Positions 38,070 through 46,330 are shown, counted from the first letter of the stretch. The stretch: 64,000 bases of DNA from Halosegnis rubeus (GCF_009184545.1 NZ_QJOW01000001.1:248001-312000); one strand, 5' to 3'. The notes: generated by a model not told the origin, from the sequence alone. Made by a program: numbers and translations.

Positions 38070-39128
38070 ATGTTCGAGAAATCGACGTGGATAAAACTGC
38101 CGCGGAGCGTCGTCGTCGGCCACGGCACCATCGACCGCGTGCCCGAGGCCGTCGCCGACCTCCACCTCGCGGGGCGACCGCTGGTCGTCACCTCGCCGAC
38201 GCCCAACGACATCGCGGGCGAGCGGCTCCGCGACGGGCTCGCCGGGGTCGGTCCCGCCGCCGAGACGGTCGTCGCAAAGGAGGCCAGATTCGAGACCGTC
38301 GAGCGCGTCATCGAGACGGCCCGCGCCGAGGAGGCCGGCTACCTCGTCGGGCTGGGTGGCGGGAAACCCATCGACATCGCGAAGATGGCCGCCGACGAAC
38401 TCGACGTGGGCTTCGTCTCCGTGCCGACGACGGCCAGCCACGACGGCATCGTCTCCGGACGCGGCTCCGTCCCAGAGGGCGACACTCGCCACTCCGTCGC
38501 CGCCGACCCGCCACTCGCCGTCATCGCCGACACGGAACTCATCGCGAATGCGCCGTGGCGGCTGACGACGGCCGGCTGTGCGGACATCATCTCCAACTAC
38601 ACCGCCGTGAAGGACTGGCAGCTCGCGAACCGCCTGAAAAACGTCGAGTACAGCGAGTACGCGGGCGAGCTCTCACAGCTGACCGCCGAGATGCTCGTCT
38701 CGCGGGCGGACTCGGTCAAGCGAGAACTGGAGGAGTCGGCGTGGCTCGTCACCAAGGCACTCGTCTCCTCGGGCGTGGCGATGTCGATTGCTGACTCCTC
38801 GCGTCCCGCCTCGGGTGCAGAGCACCTCATCAGCCACCAGCTCGACCGACTCGCGCCCGACGCCGCGCTCCACGGCCACCAGGTCGGCGTCGCGAGCATC
38901 GTCACGGAGTATCTCCACTCGGGCAACGACGGGGAGTGGACGCAGGTGCGGGATGCCCTCGCCAGTATCGACGCACCCGTGACGACGGGCGAACTCGATA
39001 TCGACGGCGAGACGTTCATCGAGGCGGTCACGACTGCCCACGAGATTCGCGACCGTTACACGATATTGGGCGACGGAATGAGCGAAGGCGCAGCAATCGA
39101 GGCCGCGACGGTGACGGGCGTCCTCTAG
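38070..39128 (+). CDS. egsA: sn-glycerol-1-phosphate dehydrogenase
   Basis: A 352-residue protein, start MFEKSTWIKLPRSVVVGHGT. NAD(P)-binding and catalytic blocks are GGGKPIDIAKMAA, VPTTASHDGIVS, and the zinc ligands ASHD, ASGAEHLISHQL and HGHQVGVASI. This enzyme fixes the stereochemistry of archaeal ether lipids by reducing dihydroxyacetone phosphate to sn-glycerol-1-phosphate. Length is normal. It overlaps the convergent gene by 4 bp. Confidence 0.95.
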   Translation: MFEKSTWIKLPRSVVVGHGTIDRVPEAVADLHLAGRPLVVTSPTPNDIAGERLRDGLAGVGPAAETVVAKEARFETVERVIETARAEEAGYLVGLGGGKPIDIAKMAADELDVGFVSVPTTASHDGIVSGRGSVPEGDTRHSVAADPPLAVIADTELIANAPWRLTTAGCADIISNYTAVKDWQLANRLKNVEYSEYAGELSQLTAEMLVSRADSVKRELEESAWLVTKALVSSGVAMSIADSSRPASGAEHLISHQLDRLAPDAALHGHQVGVASIVTEYLHSGNDGEWTQVRDALASIDAPVTTGELDIDGETFIEAVTTAHEIRDRYTILGDGMSEGAAIEAATVTGVL

Positions 39129-39565
39129 GGCGACCGCCACGCGGCCGGCGAGCGCGGCTCGCCGCGTTCGGGAATCGCCGAGAACTGCAGTTGGAGTTGG
39201 TAGGCCTCGTCGTCGCTGGCCTCACAGCCGAGTGCGACGATGGCTGCCCGTTCTAACGCCTGAATGTCGGGGACGACGCCGGTCTGTCTGGCGACGGTGT
39301 CACGGACGGTCTCGCCGAGCGACTGGCCCGTCGAGACGGTTGTGCTCGGCGCGTGCCAGCCGGTCGGCCCGTCGATGAGGAGCCGGTCGCCGTCGCCGTT
39401 CTCGACATGCACCTCTGCGAGGACGGTCTCCTCGTCGCCGGTGATGTCGGCGAACGTCTCGGGCGAGACGCTGACCGTGGTCTGCTGGATGTCGAAGTTC
39501 TCGTAGCTCCCACGAAGTTGCACGAGCCGAGCAGTCACTCGCTCGCGCGCGGTCGCCCCTGCCAT
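39125..39565 (-). CDS. Nudix-like protein lacking the catalytic box
   Basis: A 146-residue protein, start MAGATARERVTARLVQLRGS. The segment GPTGWHAPSTTVSTGQSLGE followed by TVRDTVARQTGVVPDI aligns with the Nudix pattern G-W-x-x-P-x-x-x-V-x-x-G-E-S-L ... REUxEExGU. Here the box reads D-T-V-A-R-Q-T-G-V, so none of the three glutamates remain. It is unlikely to hydrolyse nucleoside diphosphates. It is convergent with egsA and is followed by a gap before the S9 peptidase gene. Confidence 0.6.
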   Translation of the reverse strand: MAGATARERVTARLVQLRGSYENFDIQQTTVSVSPETFADITGDEETVLAEVHVENGDGDRLLIDGPTGWHAPSTTVSTGQSLGETVRDTVARQTGVVPDIQALERAAIVALGCEASDDEAYQLQLQFSAIPERGEPRSPAAWRSP

Positions 39566-39671
39566 ACCTCAGCCAGTCGCGCAAGCCGGATAAATCCCGC
39601 TGACTCTTCACGAGCGACCCGGCGCGTAGTGGCCAACTACCCGCACTCTCGCGTGCTGAGAAACAGCCGAC

Positions 39672-41450
39672 TCAGACGTGTTCGGCGAGGAATTCGGCGA
39701 TGCCGGCGTACGCCTCGACGCGATTTTCCCGCTTGGCGAAGCCGTGGCCCTCATCCTCGAAGATGAGCTTCTCGACGGGGACGTGCTCGCTGGCCTTCTC
39801 GACGATCTGTTCGGCCTCCCCGACCGGGACGCGCGGGTCGTTCGCGCCGTGGAGCACCATCAGCGGGGCGCGAATCTCGTCGGCGTGGTTCAGCGGTGAG
39901 ATGGATTCGAGGAACTCCCTGTCCTCGGCCAGCGAGCCGTACTCGGCCTCGCGGAGCTTGCGCCGCCACTCACCCGTGTTTTCGAGGAAGGTGACGAAAG
40001 AGGCGATACCGACGATATCGACGCCGGCGGCCCACAGGTCGGGGTATTCGGTGAGACAGGCGAGACACATGAAGCCGCCGTATGAGCCACCCATCACGAC
40101 GAGGCGGTCCTCGTCCACGGCGTCGTGGGCATCGAGCCAATCGACGCCGGCTCGGATGTCGCGCACCGAGTCCATCCGTTTCTCCACGTCGTCGAGGTGG
40201 GTGTACGCCTTCCCGTAGCCGGTCGAGCCGCGCACGTTCGGCTCGAAGTAGCCGTACCCCTGCGAGAGGAAGTACTGTTTCACGGCCGAGAAGGAGGGTC
40301 GCCGCTGGCTCTCCGGCCCGCCGTGGATATCTACGATGACGGGCGCGGGGGATTCCTCGCTGGCCCCCTCGGGGAGGGTGACGTAGGCCGGAATCTCGCG
40401 GTCGTCGAAGGTCTCGTAGCGCACCAGCTCCGACAACTGGAACTCCTCGCGGGGAAGCCCCGCGGTGGAGGCGTTCGTCCACCGGACGGTGTCGCCGCCG
40501 ACGGTCGCGACCCGGACGTTCGCGTTGTCGGTGTCGCTCGTCGCCGTGACGGCAAACCGGTTCCCGTCCTCGAAGAAACAGACGCCGCCGGCGACCCCGT
40601 CGAAGGCAATCGTGTCGAGTTCCGTGACGCCGCCGTTTTCGATATCGCCGACGGTGAACTCCGTGTAGCCGTCGACGTTGCGGGAGTAGACCGCTCGGCC
40701 GCTGTCCTCGTCGACGGCGACGCCGTCGATGTTCCAGTCGTCGTCGGTCTGCACGTACGTCAGGTCCCCGGCAGTCGAGAGTCGCGCGAGCGCGAGCAGA
40801 TCACGCCCCTCGTCGGTGACGAGGTAGATGTCGTCGTTTGGACCCCATTCGAGACCGCTGTAGCGGACCGACCCCTCGTGTGGGGTGAGGTGGGTGCGTT
40901 CGCCCGTTTCCACGTCGAGGGCGTACACGTCGTGGTCGAACGAGGAGTGGGCCTCGTGCAACAGGAGCGTCTCGTCGTCGGGCGACCAGCCGGCGAGCGA
41001 GAGCCAGCCGTCGCCCTCGAAGATGCGGTCGGCGGCGTCGCCGGTCGCGTCGCGGTCCTGGACGTACACGTCGAAGACGGCCTCGTCGCGGCGGTTGGAG
41101 GCGAAGGCGAACTGCGAGCCGTCGCTGTTCCAGCCGCCCCACCGGTGTTTCGCCTCGGGCATGTCGGTCCACTCGGTGACGGTGCCGTCGGGGTCGAGCC
41201 GGTAGAGTTGGGCGCGTTCGTTGCCGCCCTCGTCCATGCCGAAGGCGATACTCTTGCCGTCGGGTTCGAAGTCGGCGAAGGTGATGCGGTCCTCGAAGAA
41301 CGTGCGCTGGACCGGCCACTCGCCGGGGGCGTCCATCGTCCAGAGCTGACTCGTGCCCGTCGCGTCGAGCAGGAACGCGAGCGTGCCGTCGGCCGAGACG
41401 GAGGCGGCGGTCGCGCTCCTGACGTTGAGATACCGTTCGATGTCGCGCAT
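39672..41450 (-). CDS. S9 family prolyl oligopeptidase-like peptidase
   Basis: A 592-residue serine peptidase. Residues 1-340 contain WD/TolB-like beta-propeller repeats (FADFEPDGKSIAFGMDEGGN, FASNRRDE, LAGWSPDDETLLLHEAHSSF). The alpha/beta-hydrolase domain follows. The catalytic Ser is S456 in MGGSYGGFM, the Asp is in LHGANDPRVPVGEAEQI and the His in EGHGFAKRENR. It belongs to the acylaminoacyl/dipeptidyl peptidase group and probably cleaves short peptides in the cytoplasm; there is no signal peptide. It is divergent from grpE. Confidence 0.92.
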   Translation of the reverse strand: MRDIERYLNVRSATAASVSADGTLAFLLDATGTSQLWTMDAPGEWPVQRTFFEDRITFADFEPDGKSIAFGMDEGGNERAQLYRLDPDGTVTEWTDMPEAKHRWGGWNSDGSQFAFASNRRDEAVFDVYVQDRDATGDAADRIFEGDGWLSLAGWSPDDETLLLHEAHSSFDHDVYALDVETGERTHLTPHEGSVRYSGLEWGPNDDIYLVTDEGRDLLALARLSTAGDLTYVQTDDDWNIDGVAVDEDSGRAVYSRNVDGYTEFTVGDIENGGVTELDTIAFDGVAGGVCFFEDGNRFAVTATSDTDNANVRVATVGGDTVRWTNASTAGLPREEFQLSELVRYETFDDREIPAYVTLPEGASEESPAPVIVDIHGGPESQRRPSFSAVKQYFLSQGYGYFEPNVRGSTGYGKAYTHLDDVEKRMDSVRDIRAGVDWLDAHDAVDEDRLVVMGGSYGGFMCLACLTEYPDLWAAGVDIVGIASFVTFLENTGEWRRKLREAEYGSLAEDREFLESISPLNHADEIRAPLMVLHGANDPRVPVGEAEQIVEKASEHVPVEKLIFEDEGHGFAKRENRVEAYAGIAEFLAEHV

Positions 41451-41492
41451 ACGTCCGGGTGTGAGCGGTCGGGTATCACTGTTTCTACACGC

Positions 41493-41499
41493 TTATACG
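41493..41499 (+). promoter_or_regulatory. TATA box of grpE
   Basis: TTATACG lies 23-29 bp before the ATG at 41522. A heat-shock type regulator may act on this divergent promoter region with the S9 peptidase gene, but I see no clear operator. Confidence 0.6.
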
Positions 41500-41521
41500 C
41501 GTCCCACTCCTCTCTGGTGGC

Positions 41522-42082
41522 ATGAGCGACGAGCAGGCGACACACGAGATTCCAGAGCCCGACGCCGACCTCGTGGCACGCGTCGAGGAGACGTCGCCCG
41601 AACAGACCGCCCGGGAAATCGCGACCCTGCGCGAGCGCGTCGAGGAACTGGAAGCCGACCTCGAGACCAGCGAAGACGAGCGCGAGGAGCTCGAATCGAA
41701 GCTCACGCGCAAGCAGGCCGACTTCCAGAACTTCAAGAAACGCCAACAGAAGAAGACCGAGCAGGCTCGCGAGCGCGCCACCGAGGACCTCGTGGAGCGG
41801 CTGGTCGACGTGCGCGACAATCTCGTCCGCGCCCTCGACCAGGAGGGAGAGATTCGCGACGGCGTCGAGACGACGCTCCGGCAGTTCGACGAGGTGCTCG
41901 ACGCCGAGAACGTCGACCCCATCGAACCCGACGCGGGGACGGAACTCGACCCACAGCGCCACGAGGTGTTGATGCGCGTCGAGAGCGACGTGCCCGAGGG
42001 CACCGTCGCCGACCTCCACCGGCCCGGCTACGAGATGGCCGGCAAGGTGCTCCGGGCGGCACAGGTCACGGTCGCCGAGTGA
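41522..42082 (+). CDS. grpE: nucleotide exchange factor GrpE
   Basis: A 186-residue protein. An acidic N-terminus and a long coiled-coil (residues 35-85, RERVEELEADLETSEDEREE) are followed by QADFQNFKKRQQKKTEQARE, a GrpE core sequence. The C-terminal beta domain has DPQRHEVLMRVESDVPEGTV and HRPGYEMAGKVLRAAQVTVA. It releases ADP from DnaK. In this genome the next chaperone gene, dnaK, is separated from it by a 1.6-kb insertion sequence. Confidence 0.93.
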   Translation: MSDEQATHEIPEPDADLVARVEETSPEQTAREIATLRERVEELEADLETSEDEREELESKLTRKQADFQNFKKRQQKKTEQARERATEDLVERLVDVRDNLVRALDQEGEIRDGVETTLRQFDEVLDAENVDPIEPDAGTELDPQRHEVLMRVESDVPEGTVADLHRPGYEMAGKVLRAAQVTVAE

Positions 42083-42094
42083 GCTAGCGGTTCT

Positions 42095-42102
42095 GTTTAT
42101 AC
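42095..42102. repeat. target-site duplication, left copy
   Basis: GTTTATAC lies directly before the left terminal inverted repeat. The same eight bases follow the right end at 43742-43749. Eight base pairs is the duplication length of the ISH1 subgroup of IS5. Confidence 0.85.
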
Positions 42103-42119
42103 GGCCTTGTTGAAACCCT
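42103..42119 (+). repeat. IS left terminal inverted repeat
   Basis: GGCCTTGTTGAAACCCT; its exact reverse complement is at 43725-43741. The similarity stops at base 18. Confidence 0.88.
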
Positions 42120-42137
42120 TGCTGACAAACATGACTG

Positions 42138-43007
42138 GTGAGTAGCTGGAGGAAGATGGATGCTCTCCCAAAGTCACGACTTCTTCGATTCGTTGAACGG
42201 GCTATGGTGCTGGCTCGCCGTGCTGTGGCACGGTTCTCGACACGCTATTCACGGAAGCGGTTCACGCTCCGGCAACATGTTGTCCTGCTCTGTCTCAAGG
42301 TGAAGAAGACAACAACGTACCGCGATCTTGTTGACGAACTTATCGAGATGCCTCGCATTCGTGACGCCCTTGATCTCGATTCGATCCCTGCACCCTCGAC
42401 ACTCTGCAAGGCGTTTGACCGCTTGGAGATGGCCGTCTGGCGAGTGCTGCTGAACGTTTCACTTGCGGACTTGCCGCTGAACGGTGTCACTGGCATCGAT
42501 GCGTCCGGGTTCGAGCGGGCTCATGCCTCTACTCACTACACGAAGCGAACGAACCTCACCATCCAGCAGTTGAAAACGACGCTGTTGGTCGATACAAAGA
42601 CCAACGCCGTTCTCGATATTCACGTGACCACAACGCGGAAGCACGATACGCAAATCGCGCCACAGGTAGTGAAACGGAACAGACAGTCCATCGCGGTGTT
42701 GACCGGTGACAAGGGATACGACGACCAGAAACTTCGGCGGCTCGCCCGTGAGCATGATATTCGACCACTAATCAAGCATCGTGAGTTCACCTCACTCCAC
42801 AAGGCGTGGAATACACGGTTGGACAGCGATCTCTACCACAGACGGAACATGAACGAGACAGTCAACGCGGCGATCAAACAGAAATTCGGGGCCTTCGTGC
42901 GGTCGCGTCTCTGGTGGAAGCAGTTCCGCGAACTCGTTATCAAGTGCATCGTTCACAATCTGGAGCGAAGCCCCGCTATTTCACACAAGGAGTCCGACTG
43001 TCCATAA
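42138..43007 (+). CDS. IS5 family transposase (DDE)
   Basis: A 289-residue protein. It has an N-terminal DNA-binding part (MSSWRKMDALPKSRLLRFVE, RFTLRQHVVLLCLKVKKTTT), then the DDE core: first Asp in GVTGIDASGFERAHAS, second Asp in VLTGDKGYDD, and Glu in RRNMNETVNAAIKQKFG. N-x-x-E and the Y-x-R spacing suit the Transposase_11/IS5 family. Start: the M at 42138 is non-ATG (GTG); the ATG at 42156 (MDALPKSRLL) is an equally good alternative. No frameshift or stop is visible, so it should be active. Confidence 0.88.
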   Translation: MSSWRKMDALPKSRLLRFVERAMVLARRAVARFSTRYSRKRFTLRQHVVLLCLKVKKTTTYRDLVDELIEMPRIRDALDLDSIPAPSTLCKAFDRLEMAVWRVLLNVSLADLPLNGVTGIDASGFERAHASTHYTKRTNLTIQQLKTTLLVDTKTNAVLDIHVTTTRKHDTQIAPQVVKRNRQSIAVLTGDKGYDDQKLRRLAREHDIRPLIKHREFTSLHKAWNTRLDSDLYHRRNMNETVNAAIKQKFGAFVRSRLWWKQFRELVIKCIVHNLERSPAISHKESDCP

Positions 43008-43023
43008 TTTCGAGAGGAGGGGG

Positions 43024-43046
43024 CTGCTGAATACAGAGCGTGAATA
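43024..43046 (+). repeat. inverted repeat framing the passenger gene, left copy
   Basis: A 23-bp segment starting CTGCTGAATA. It matches the reverse complement of 43677-43699 at 20 of 23 positions. It lies 16 bp after the transposase stop and 49 bp before the pilin start. Confidence 0.75.
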
Positions 43047-43064
43047 CAGCAGCAAGTCCGGTGA

Positions 43065-43072
43065 TTATATTA
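43065..43072 (+). promoter_or_regulatory. TATA box of the pilin-like passenger gene
   Basis: TTATATTA lies 24-31 bp upstream of the ATG at 43096. The passenger therefore seems to have its own leaderless promoter inside the insertion sequence. Confidence 0.65.
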
Positions 43073-43095
43073 CTCGGTAGCGGATAGACATAGCA

Positions 43096-43665
43096 ATGAA
43101 TCAGCAGGATCGTGCTGTCACACCTGTTATTTCGACTATTCTTATGGTCGCAATTGTCGTTATTTTAGCTGCGACAGTCTCTGTGTTTTTTCTCGGTGTG
43201 GTAGAAGATGTTAATGAACCTGCGCCGAATGTCGCGGATACAACTGGTGAGTTTGTCATTGACGAGGAGGACGCTGAGGACAATCAGATCGTCCGAATTA
43301 CACATATTGCTGGCGACAGCGTTGATGTTGAAAATATAGAAATCATCGTTCGTGCATCCGGCCCTGATGTAGATACCGAGGCACGGTTGGTCGATCTTCC
43401 TGGCGATGGATTTTTCACCAGATCTCTTGCCGACAGCAATATTGACGGAAACGATGATCTCATAGATCAAGGCTTCGAGTCTGCTCGAATCATCGTTGTT
43501 GATGACTCAAATACGTGGACCGCTGGAACGACAATTGAATTTCGAATAAACACAGGCGAGGCTGACTTCCGCGAAGGAGAGTCTCCTGAAGCTGACGAAC
43601 TTGAAGTTCTTATCGTCCACACTCCATCGAATGCGATTATCTCAGAACACACATTCGCGCCGTAG
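43096..43665 (+). CDS. archaeal type IV pilin-like protein (passenger of the IS)
   Basis: A 189-residue protein, start MNQQDRAVTPVISTILMVAI. The charged N-terminus, then AVTPVISTILMVAIVVILAA with a hydrophobic helix to about residue 33, is the class III/type IV pilin signal of haloarchaea (PF07790-like). Prepilin peptidase would cleave near the R6-A7 region. The rest is acidic and beta-rich (ENIEIIVRASGPDVDTEARL, ARIIVVDDSN), as in pilin head domains. The gene is clearly AT-richer than its neighbours, suggesting transfer. It lies between the transposase and the right end of the IS, inside the target duplication. Confidence 0.82.
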   Translation: MNQQDRAVTPVISTILMVAIVVILAATVSVFFLGVVEDVNEPAPNVADTTGEFVIDEEDAEDNQIVRITHIAGDSVDVENIEIIVRASGPDVDTEARLVDLPGDGFFTRSLADSNIDGNDDLIDQGFESARIIVVDDSNTWTAGTTIEFRINTGEADFREGESPEADELEVLIVHTPSNAIISEHTFAP

Positions 43666-43676
43666 CAGCAGTGCGA

Positions 43677-43699
43677 TATTCGCGCCCTCTATTCAGCAG
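43677..43699 (-). repeat. inverted repeat framing the passenger gene, right copy
   Basis: The reverse complement begins CTGCTGAATA and matches 43024-43046 at 20 of 23 bases. It is followed at 43692-43709 by an almost complete palindrome, TTCAGCAGGACTGCTGAA, which lies next to the IS right end. Confidence 0.75.
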
Positions 43700-43724
43700 G
43701 ACTGCTGAAACCTATCATCGAATG

Positions 43725-43741
43725 AGGGTTTCAACAAGGCC
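43725..43741 (-). repeat. IS right terminal inverted repeat
   Basis: AGGGTTTCAACAAGGCC, the exact reverse complement of 42103-42119. Confidence 0.88.
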
Positions 43742-43749
43742 GTTTATAC
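43742..43749. repeat. target-site duplication, right copy
   Basis: GTTTATAC repeats the left flank at 42095-42102. Joining the flanks rebuilds an uninterrupted grpE-dnaK spacer. Confidence 0.85.
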
Positions 43750-43833
43750 GTATCGGTCGTTCGCGCCCGAATGCGTGAAAATCGCACGGAGACGCCCCGT
43801 CGTGTCCATCCGTGTGTCTCCCCATCACGCAAC

Positions 43834-43840
43834 TTTTAAT
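43834..43840 (+). promoter_or_regulatory. TATA box of dnaK
   Basis: TTTTAAT lies 26-32 bp before the ATG at 43866. dnaK keeps its own promoter despite the insertion 117 bp upstream. Confidence 0.6.
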
Positions 43841-43865
43841 CAGTTTAGCCCGGTAACGAGGGGTA

Positions 43866-45758
43866 ATGACGAGCAACAAGATTCTCGGTATCGACCTCGG
43901 GACCACGAACTCTGCGTTCGCGGTGATGGAGGGTAACGACCCCGAGATTATCGTCAACGCGGAAGGCGACCGGACGACGCCGTCCGTGGTGGCGTTCACC
44001 GACGACGAGGAGCGACTCGTCGGGAAGCCGGCAAAGAATCAGGGCGTCCAGAACCCAGAGCGCACTATCTCCTCGATCAAGCGCCACATGGGCGAAGAGG
44101 ACTACACCGTCGACATCGACGGCGAAGAGTACACGCCCGAGCAGATTTCGGCGATGATTCTCCAGAAGATCAAGCGCGACGCCGAGGAGTATCTCGGCGA
44201 CGACGTGGAGAAGGCGGTCATCACGGTGCCGGCGTACTTCAACGACCGCCAGCGACAGGCGACGAAAGACGCCGGCGAGATCGCCGGCTTCGAGGTCGAA
44301 CGCATCGTCAACGAGCCGACCGCCGCCGCGATGGCGTACGGCCTCGACGACGAGACCGACCAGTCCGTCCTCGTGTACGACCTCGGTGGCGGGACGTTCG
44401 ACGTGTCCGTCCTCGATTTGGGCGGCGGGGTCTACGAGGTCGTCGCCACGAACGGCGACAACGACCTCGGCGGCGACGACTGGGACGAGGCCATCATCGA
44501 GTATCTGGCCGACGAGTTCGAGGCCGAACACGGCATCGACCTCCGCGAGGACCGCCAGGCGCTCCAGCGGCTCACCGAGGCAGCCGAGGAGGCGAAGGTA
44601 GAACTCTCCAGCCGGAAGGAGACCACCGTCACGCTGCCGTTCATCGCGGCCGACGACTCCGGCCCGAAGGACCTCGAACAGAAGATTTCGCGTGCAAAGT
44701 TCGAGTCGCTCACGACGGACCTCGTCGACCGCACCGTCGAGCCGACCCGGCAGGCACTCTCGGACGCCGGCTACGACGCGGCCGACATCGACGAGGTCAT
44801 CCTCGTCGGCGGCTCCACGCGGATGCCGCAGGTTCAGGACAAAGTCGAGGAAATCACCGGTCAGGAACCCAAGAAGAACGTCAACCCCGACGAGGCCGTC
44901 GCGCTCGGCGCAGCCATTCAGGGTGGCGTGCTCTCGGGCGACGTGGACGACATCGTCCTGCTGGACGTGACACCGCTCTCGCTCGGTATCGAGGTGAAGG
45001 GTGGGCTGTTCGAGCGACTCATCGAGAAGAACACCACCATCCCGACCGAGGAGTCGAAGATCTTCACGACGGCCGCGGACAACCAGACGCAGGTGCAGAT
45101 TCGCGTCTTCCAGGGCGAGCGTGAAATCGCCGAGGAGAACGAACTGCTCGGTGCGTTCCAGCTGACGGGTATCCCGCCGGCTCCGGCCGGCACCCCGCAG
45201 ATCGAGGTGACGTTCAACATCGACGAGAATGGGCTCGTCAACGTCGAAGCCGAGGACAAAGGCTCCGGCAACAAGGAGGACATCACCATCGAGGGCGGCG
45301 TCGGTCTCTCGGACGAGGAAATCGAGGAGATGCAGGAGGAGGCCGAGGCCCACGCCGAGGAGGACAAGCAGCGTCGCGAGCGCATCGAGGCGCGCAACGA
45401 CGCCGAGAGCGCGGTCCAGCGCGCCGAGAGCCTGCTCGAAGAAAACGAGGAGGAACTCGACGGCGACGTCATCGACAACATCCACGACGCCATCGAGGAC
45501 GTGGAGGCCGTGCTCGACGACGAGGACGCCACCACCGACGAACTGGAGGAAGCGACCGAGGAACTCAGCAGCGAACTCCAGGAGATTGGCAAGCAGATGT
45601 ACCAGCAGCAGGCCGGCCAGCAGGCCGCCGGCGGTGCCGGTGGCATGGGCGGTGCTGGTCCCGGCGGGATGGGTCCCGAGGGCGAGGGTGAAGACGGAGA
45701 GTACGTCGACGCCGACTTCGAGGACGTCGACGGCGAAGAGAGCGACGACGAGGCGTAA
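43866..45758 (+). CDS. dnaK: molecular chaperone DnaK (Hsp70)
   Basis: A 630-residue protein. The ATPase domain opens with [20 protein letters not shown] and has [20 protein letters not shown] and [17 protein letters not shown] substrate-binding beta domain ([20 protein letters not shown]) and helical lid follow, then a glycine/methionine-rich stretch ([15 protein letters not shown]) and an acidic tail. It refolds proteins with DnaJ and GrpE, whose genes flank it. Haloarchaeal DnaK is thought to have come from bacteria. Start ATG at 43866. Confidence 0.96.
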   Translation: MTSNKILGIDLGTTNSAFAVMEGNDPEIIVNAEGDRTTPSVVAFTDDEERLVGKPAKNQGVQNPERTISSIKRHMGEEDYTVDIDGEEYTPEQISAMILQKIKRDAEEYLGDDVEKAVITVPAYFNDRQRQATKDAGEIAGFEVERIVNEPTAAAMAYGLDDETDQSVLVYDLGGGTFDVSVLDLGGGVYEVVATNGDNDLGGDDWDEAIIEYLADEFEAEHGIDLREDRQALQRLTEAAEEAKVELSSRKETTVTLPFIAADDSGPKDLEQKISRAKFESLTTDLVDRTVEPTRQALSDAGYDAADIDEVILVGGSTRMPQVQDKVEEITGQEPKKNVNPDEAVALGAAIQGGVLSGDVDDIVLLDVTPLSLGIEVKGGLFERLIEKNTTIPTEESKIFTTAADNQTQVQIRVFQGEREIAEENELLGAFQLTGIPPAPAGTPQIEVTFNIDENGLVNVEAEDKGSGNKEDITIEGGVGLSDEEIEEMQEEAEAHAEEDKQRRERIEARNDAESAVQRAESLLEENEEELDGDVIDNIHDAIEDVEAVLDDEDATTDELEEATEELSSELQEIGKQMYQQQAGQQAAGGAGGMGGAGPGGMGPEGEGEDGEYVDADFEDVDGEESDDEA

Positions 45759-45826
45759 CGCCTCGCTCGACTGCTGATTTTTGAGGCTATCACAACCGTG
45801 AACTGCCGCGGCTCGCATCTCCGGAC

Positions 45827-46144
45827 ATGAGCCGAGCGTACGACAAGCTCGTTCGCGACGACATTCCCGAGCTACTGCGTCGCGACGGGAAGCGCGTCGA
45901 GACTCACACGGCCGCCGCCGACGAGTACGTCGAGCGACTGGACGCGAAGCTGGACGAGGAGATTGCCGAGTATCGCGAGGACGGCTCGCTCGAAGAGCTG
46001 GCCGACGTGCTCGAACTCGTCTACGCGCTCGCGGCTGCGGAAGGGGCGACCCGGAGCGAACTGGAGGAACTCCGGGCGGAGAAGGCCGAACGCAACGGGC
46101 GATTCATCGACCGCACCGTGTTGGAGTCGGTCGGCGAAGAGTAG
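45827..46144 (+). CDS. MazG-like NTP pyrophosphohydrolase
   Basis: A 105-residue all-alpha protein, start MSRAYDKLVRDDIPELLRRD. The metal-binding pattern E-E-x-x-E...E-x-x-D appears as LDEEIAEYREDGSLEELADV, typical of MazG/phosphoribosyl-ATP pyrophosphohydrolase-like house-cleaning enzymes. It lies between dnaK and dnaJ on the same strand and may share regulation with them. The nucleotide substrate is not known. Confidence 0.82.
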   Translation: MSRAYDKLVRDDIPELLRRDGKRVETHTAAADEYVERLDAKLDEEIAEYREDGSLEELADVLELVYALAAAEGATRSELEELRAEKAERNGRFIDRTVLESVGEE

Positions 46145-46180
46145 CGACTGTCGCTACCGCCGGCGAGAAACGTTCGCGAT

Positions 46181-46330
46181 TCAGAGCGCGTCGCCGCCGT
46201 GCTGGAGCGTTAGCTCCTCGGCGTGGTAGATGTCGATGAGTTCCGACACCACGTCGTCGTAGCTCTGCCCCTCGACGCGGATGGCATCGAGTCGTTCGAG
46301 CGTCTCCTCGGAGAGTTCTGTCTCGGACAT
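46181..46330 (-). CDS. VapB-like/DUF7557 small protein
   Basis: A 49-residue protein, MSETELSEETLERLDAIRVE then GQSYDDVVSELIDIYHAEEL. This matches the ribbon-helix-helix-like antitoxin family (formerly DUF217/UPF0330, now DUF7557). No PIN-domain toxin is next to it, so it is an orphan. The ATG at 46330 is chosen; a longer frame runs upstream without conserved sequence. It is transcribed against dnaK and dnaJ. Confidence 0.7.
   Translation of the reverse strand: MSETELSEETLERLDAIRVEGQSYDDVVSELIDIYHAEELTLQHGGDAL

Larger units (their letters stand above)
42103..43741 (+). mobile_element. IS5/ISH1-type insertion sequence carrying a pilin gene
   Basis: A 1,639-bp element between grpE and dnaK. 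It has 17-bp perfect terminal inverted repeats (42103-42119 and 43725-43741) and an 8-bp duplication of GTTTATAC on both sides, so both ends moved together. It contains a full-length transposase gene (42138-43007) and, unusually, a second gene that encodes a type IV pilin-like protein (43096-43665). ISH1-group elements are normally about 0.9-1.15 kb with one gene. The element looks recent: ends and duplication are perfect and the transposase is unbroken. Confidence 0.85.

Noticed and set aside
42138-43665. The pilin gene as an old chromosomal gene next to a separate insertion
   Set aside because: The terminal repeats and 8-bp duplications lie outside both genes, so the pilin is inside the moved unit.
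43845-45818. Long open frame on the minus strand opposite dnaK
   Set aside because: GC-rich codon bias produces long reverse frames; the translation is low-complexity (valine/leucine/aspartate/glycine-rich) with no domain, and dnaK on the plus strand is certain.
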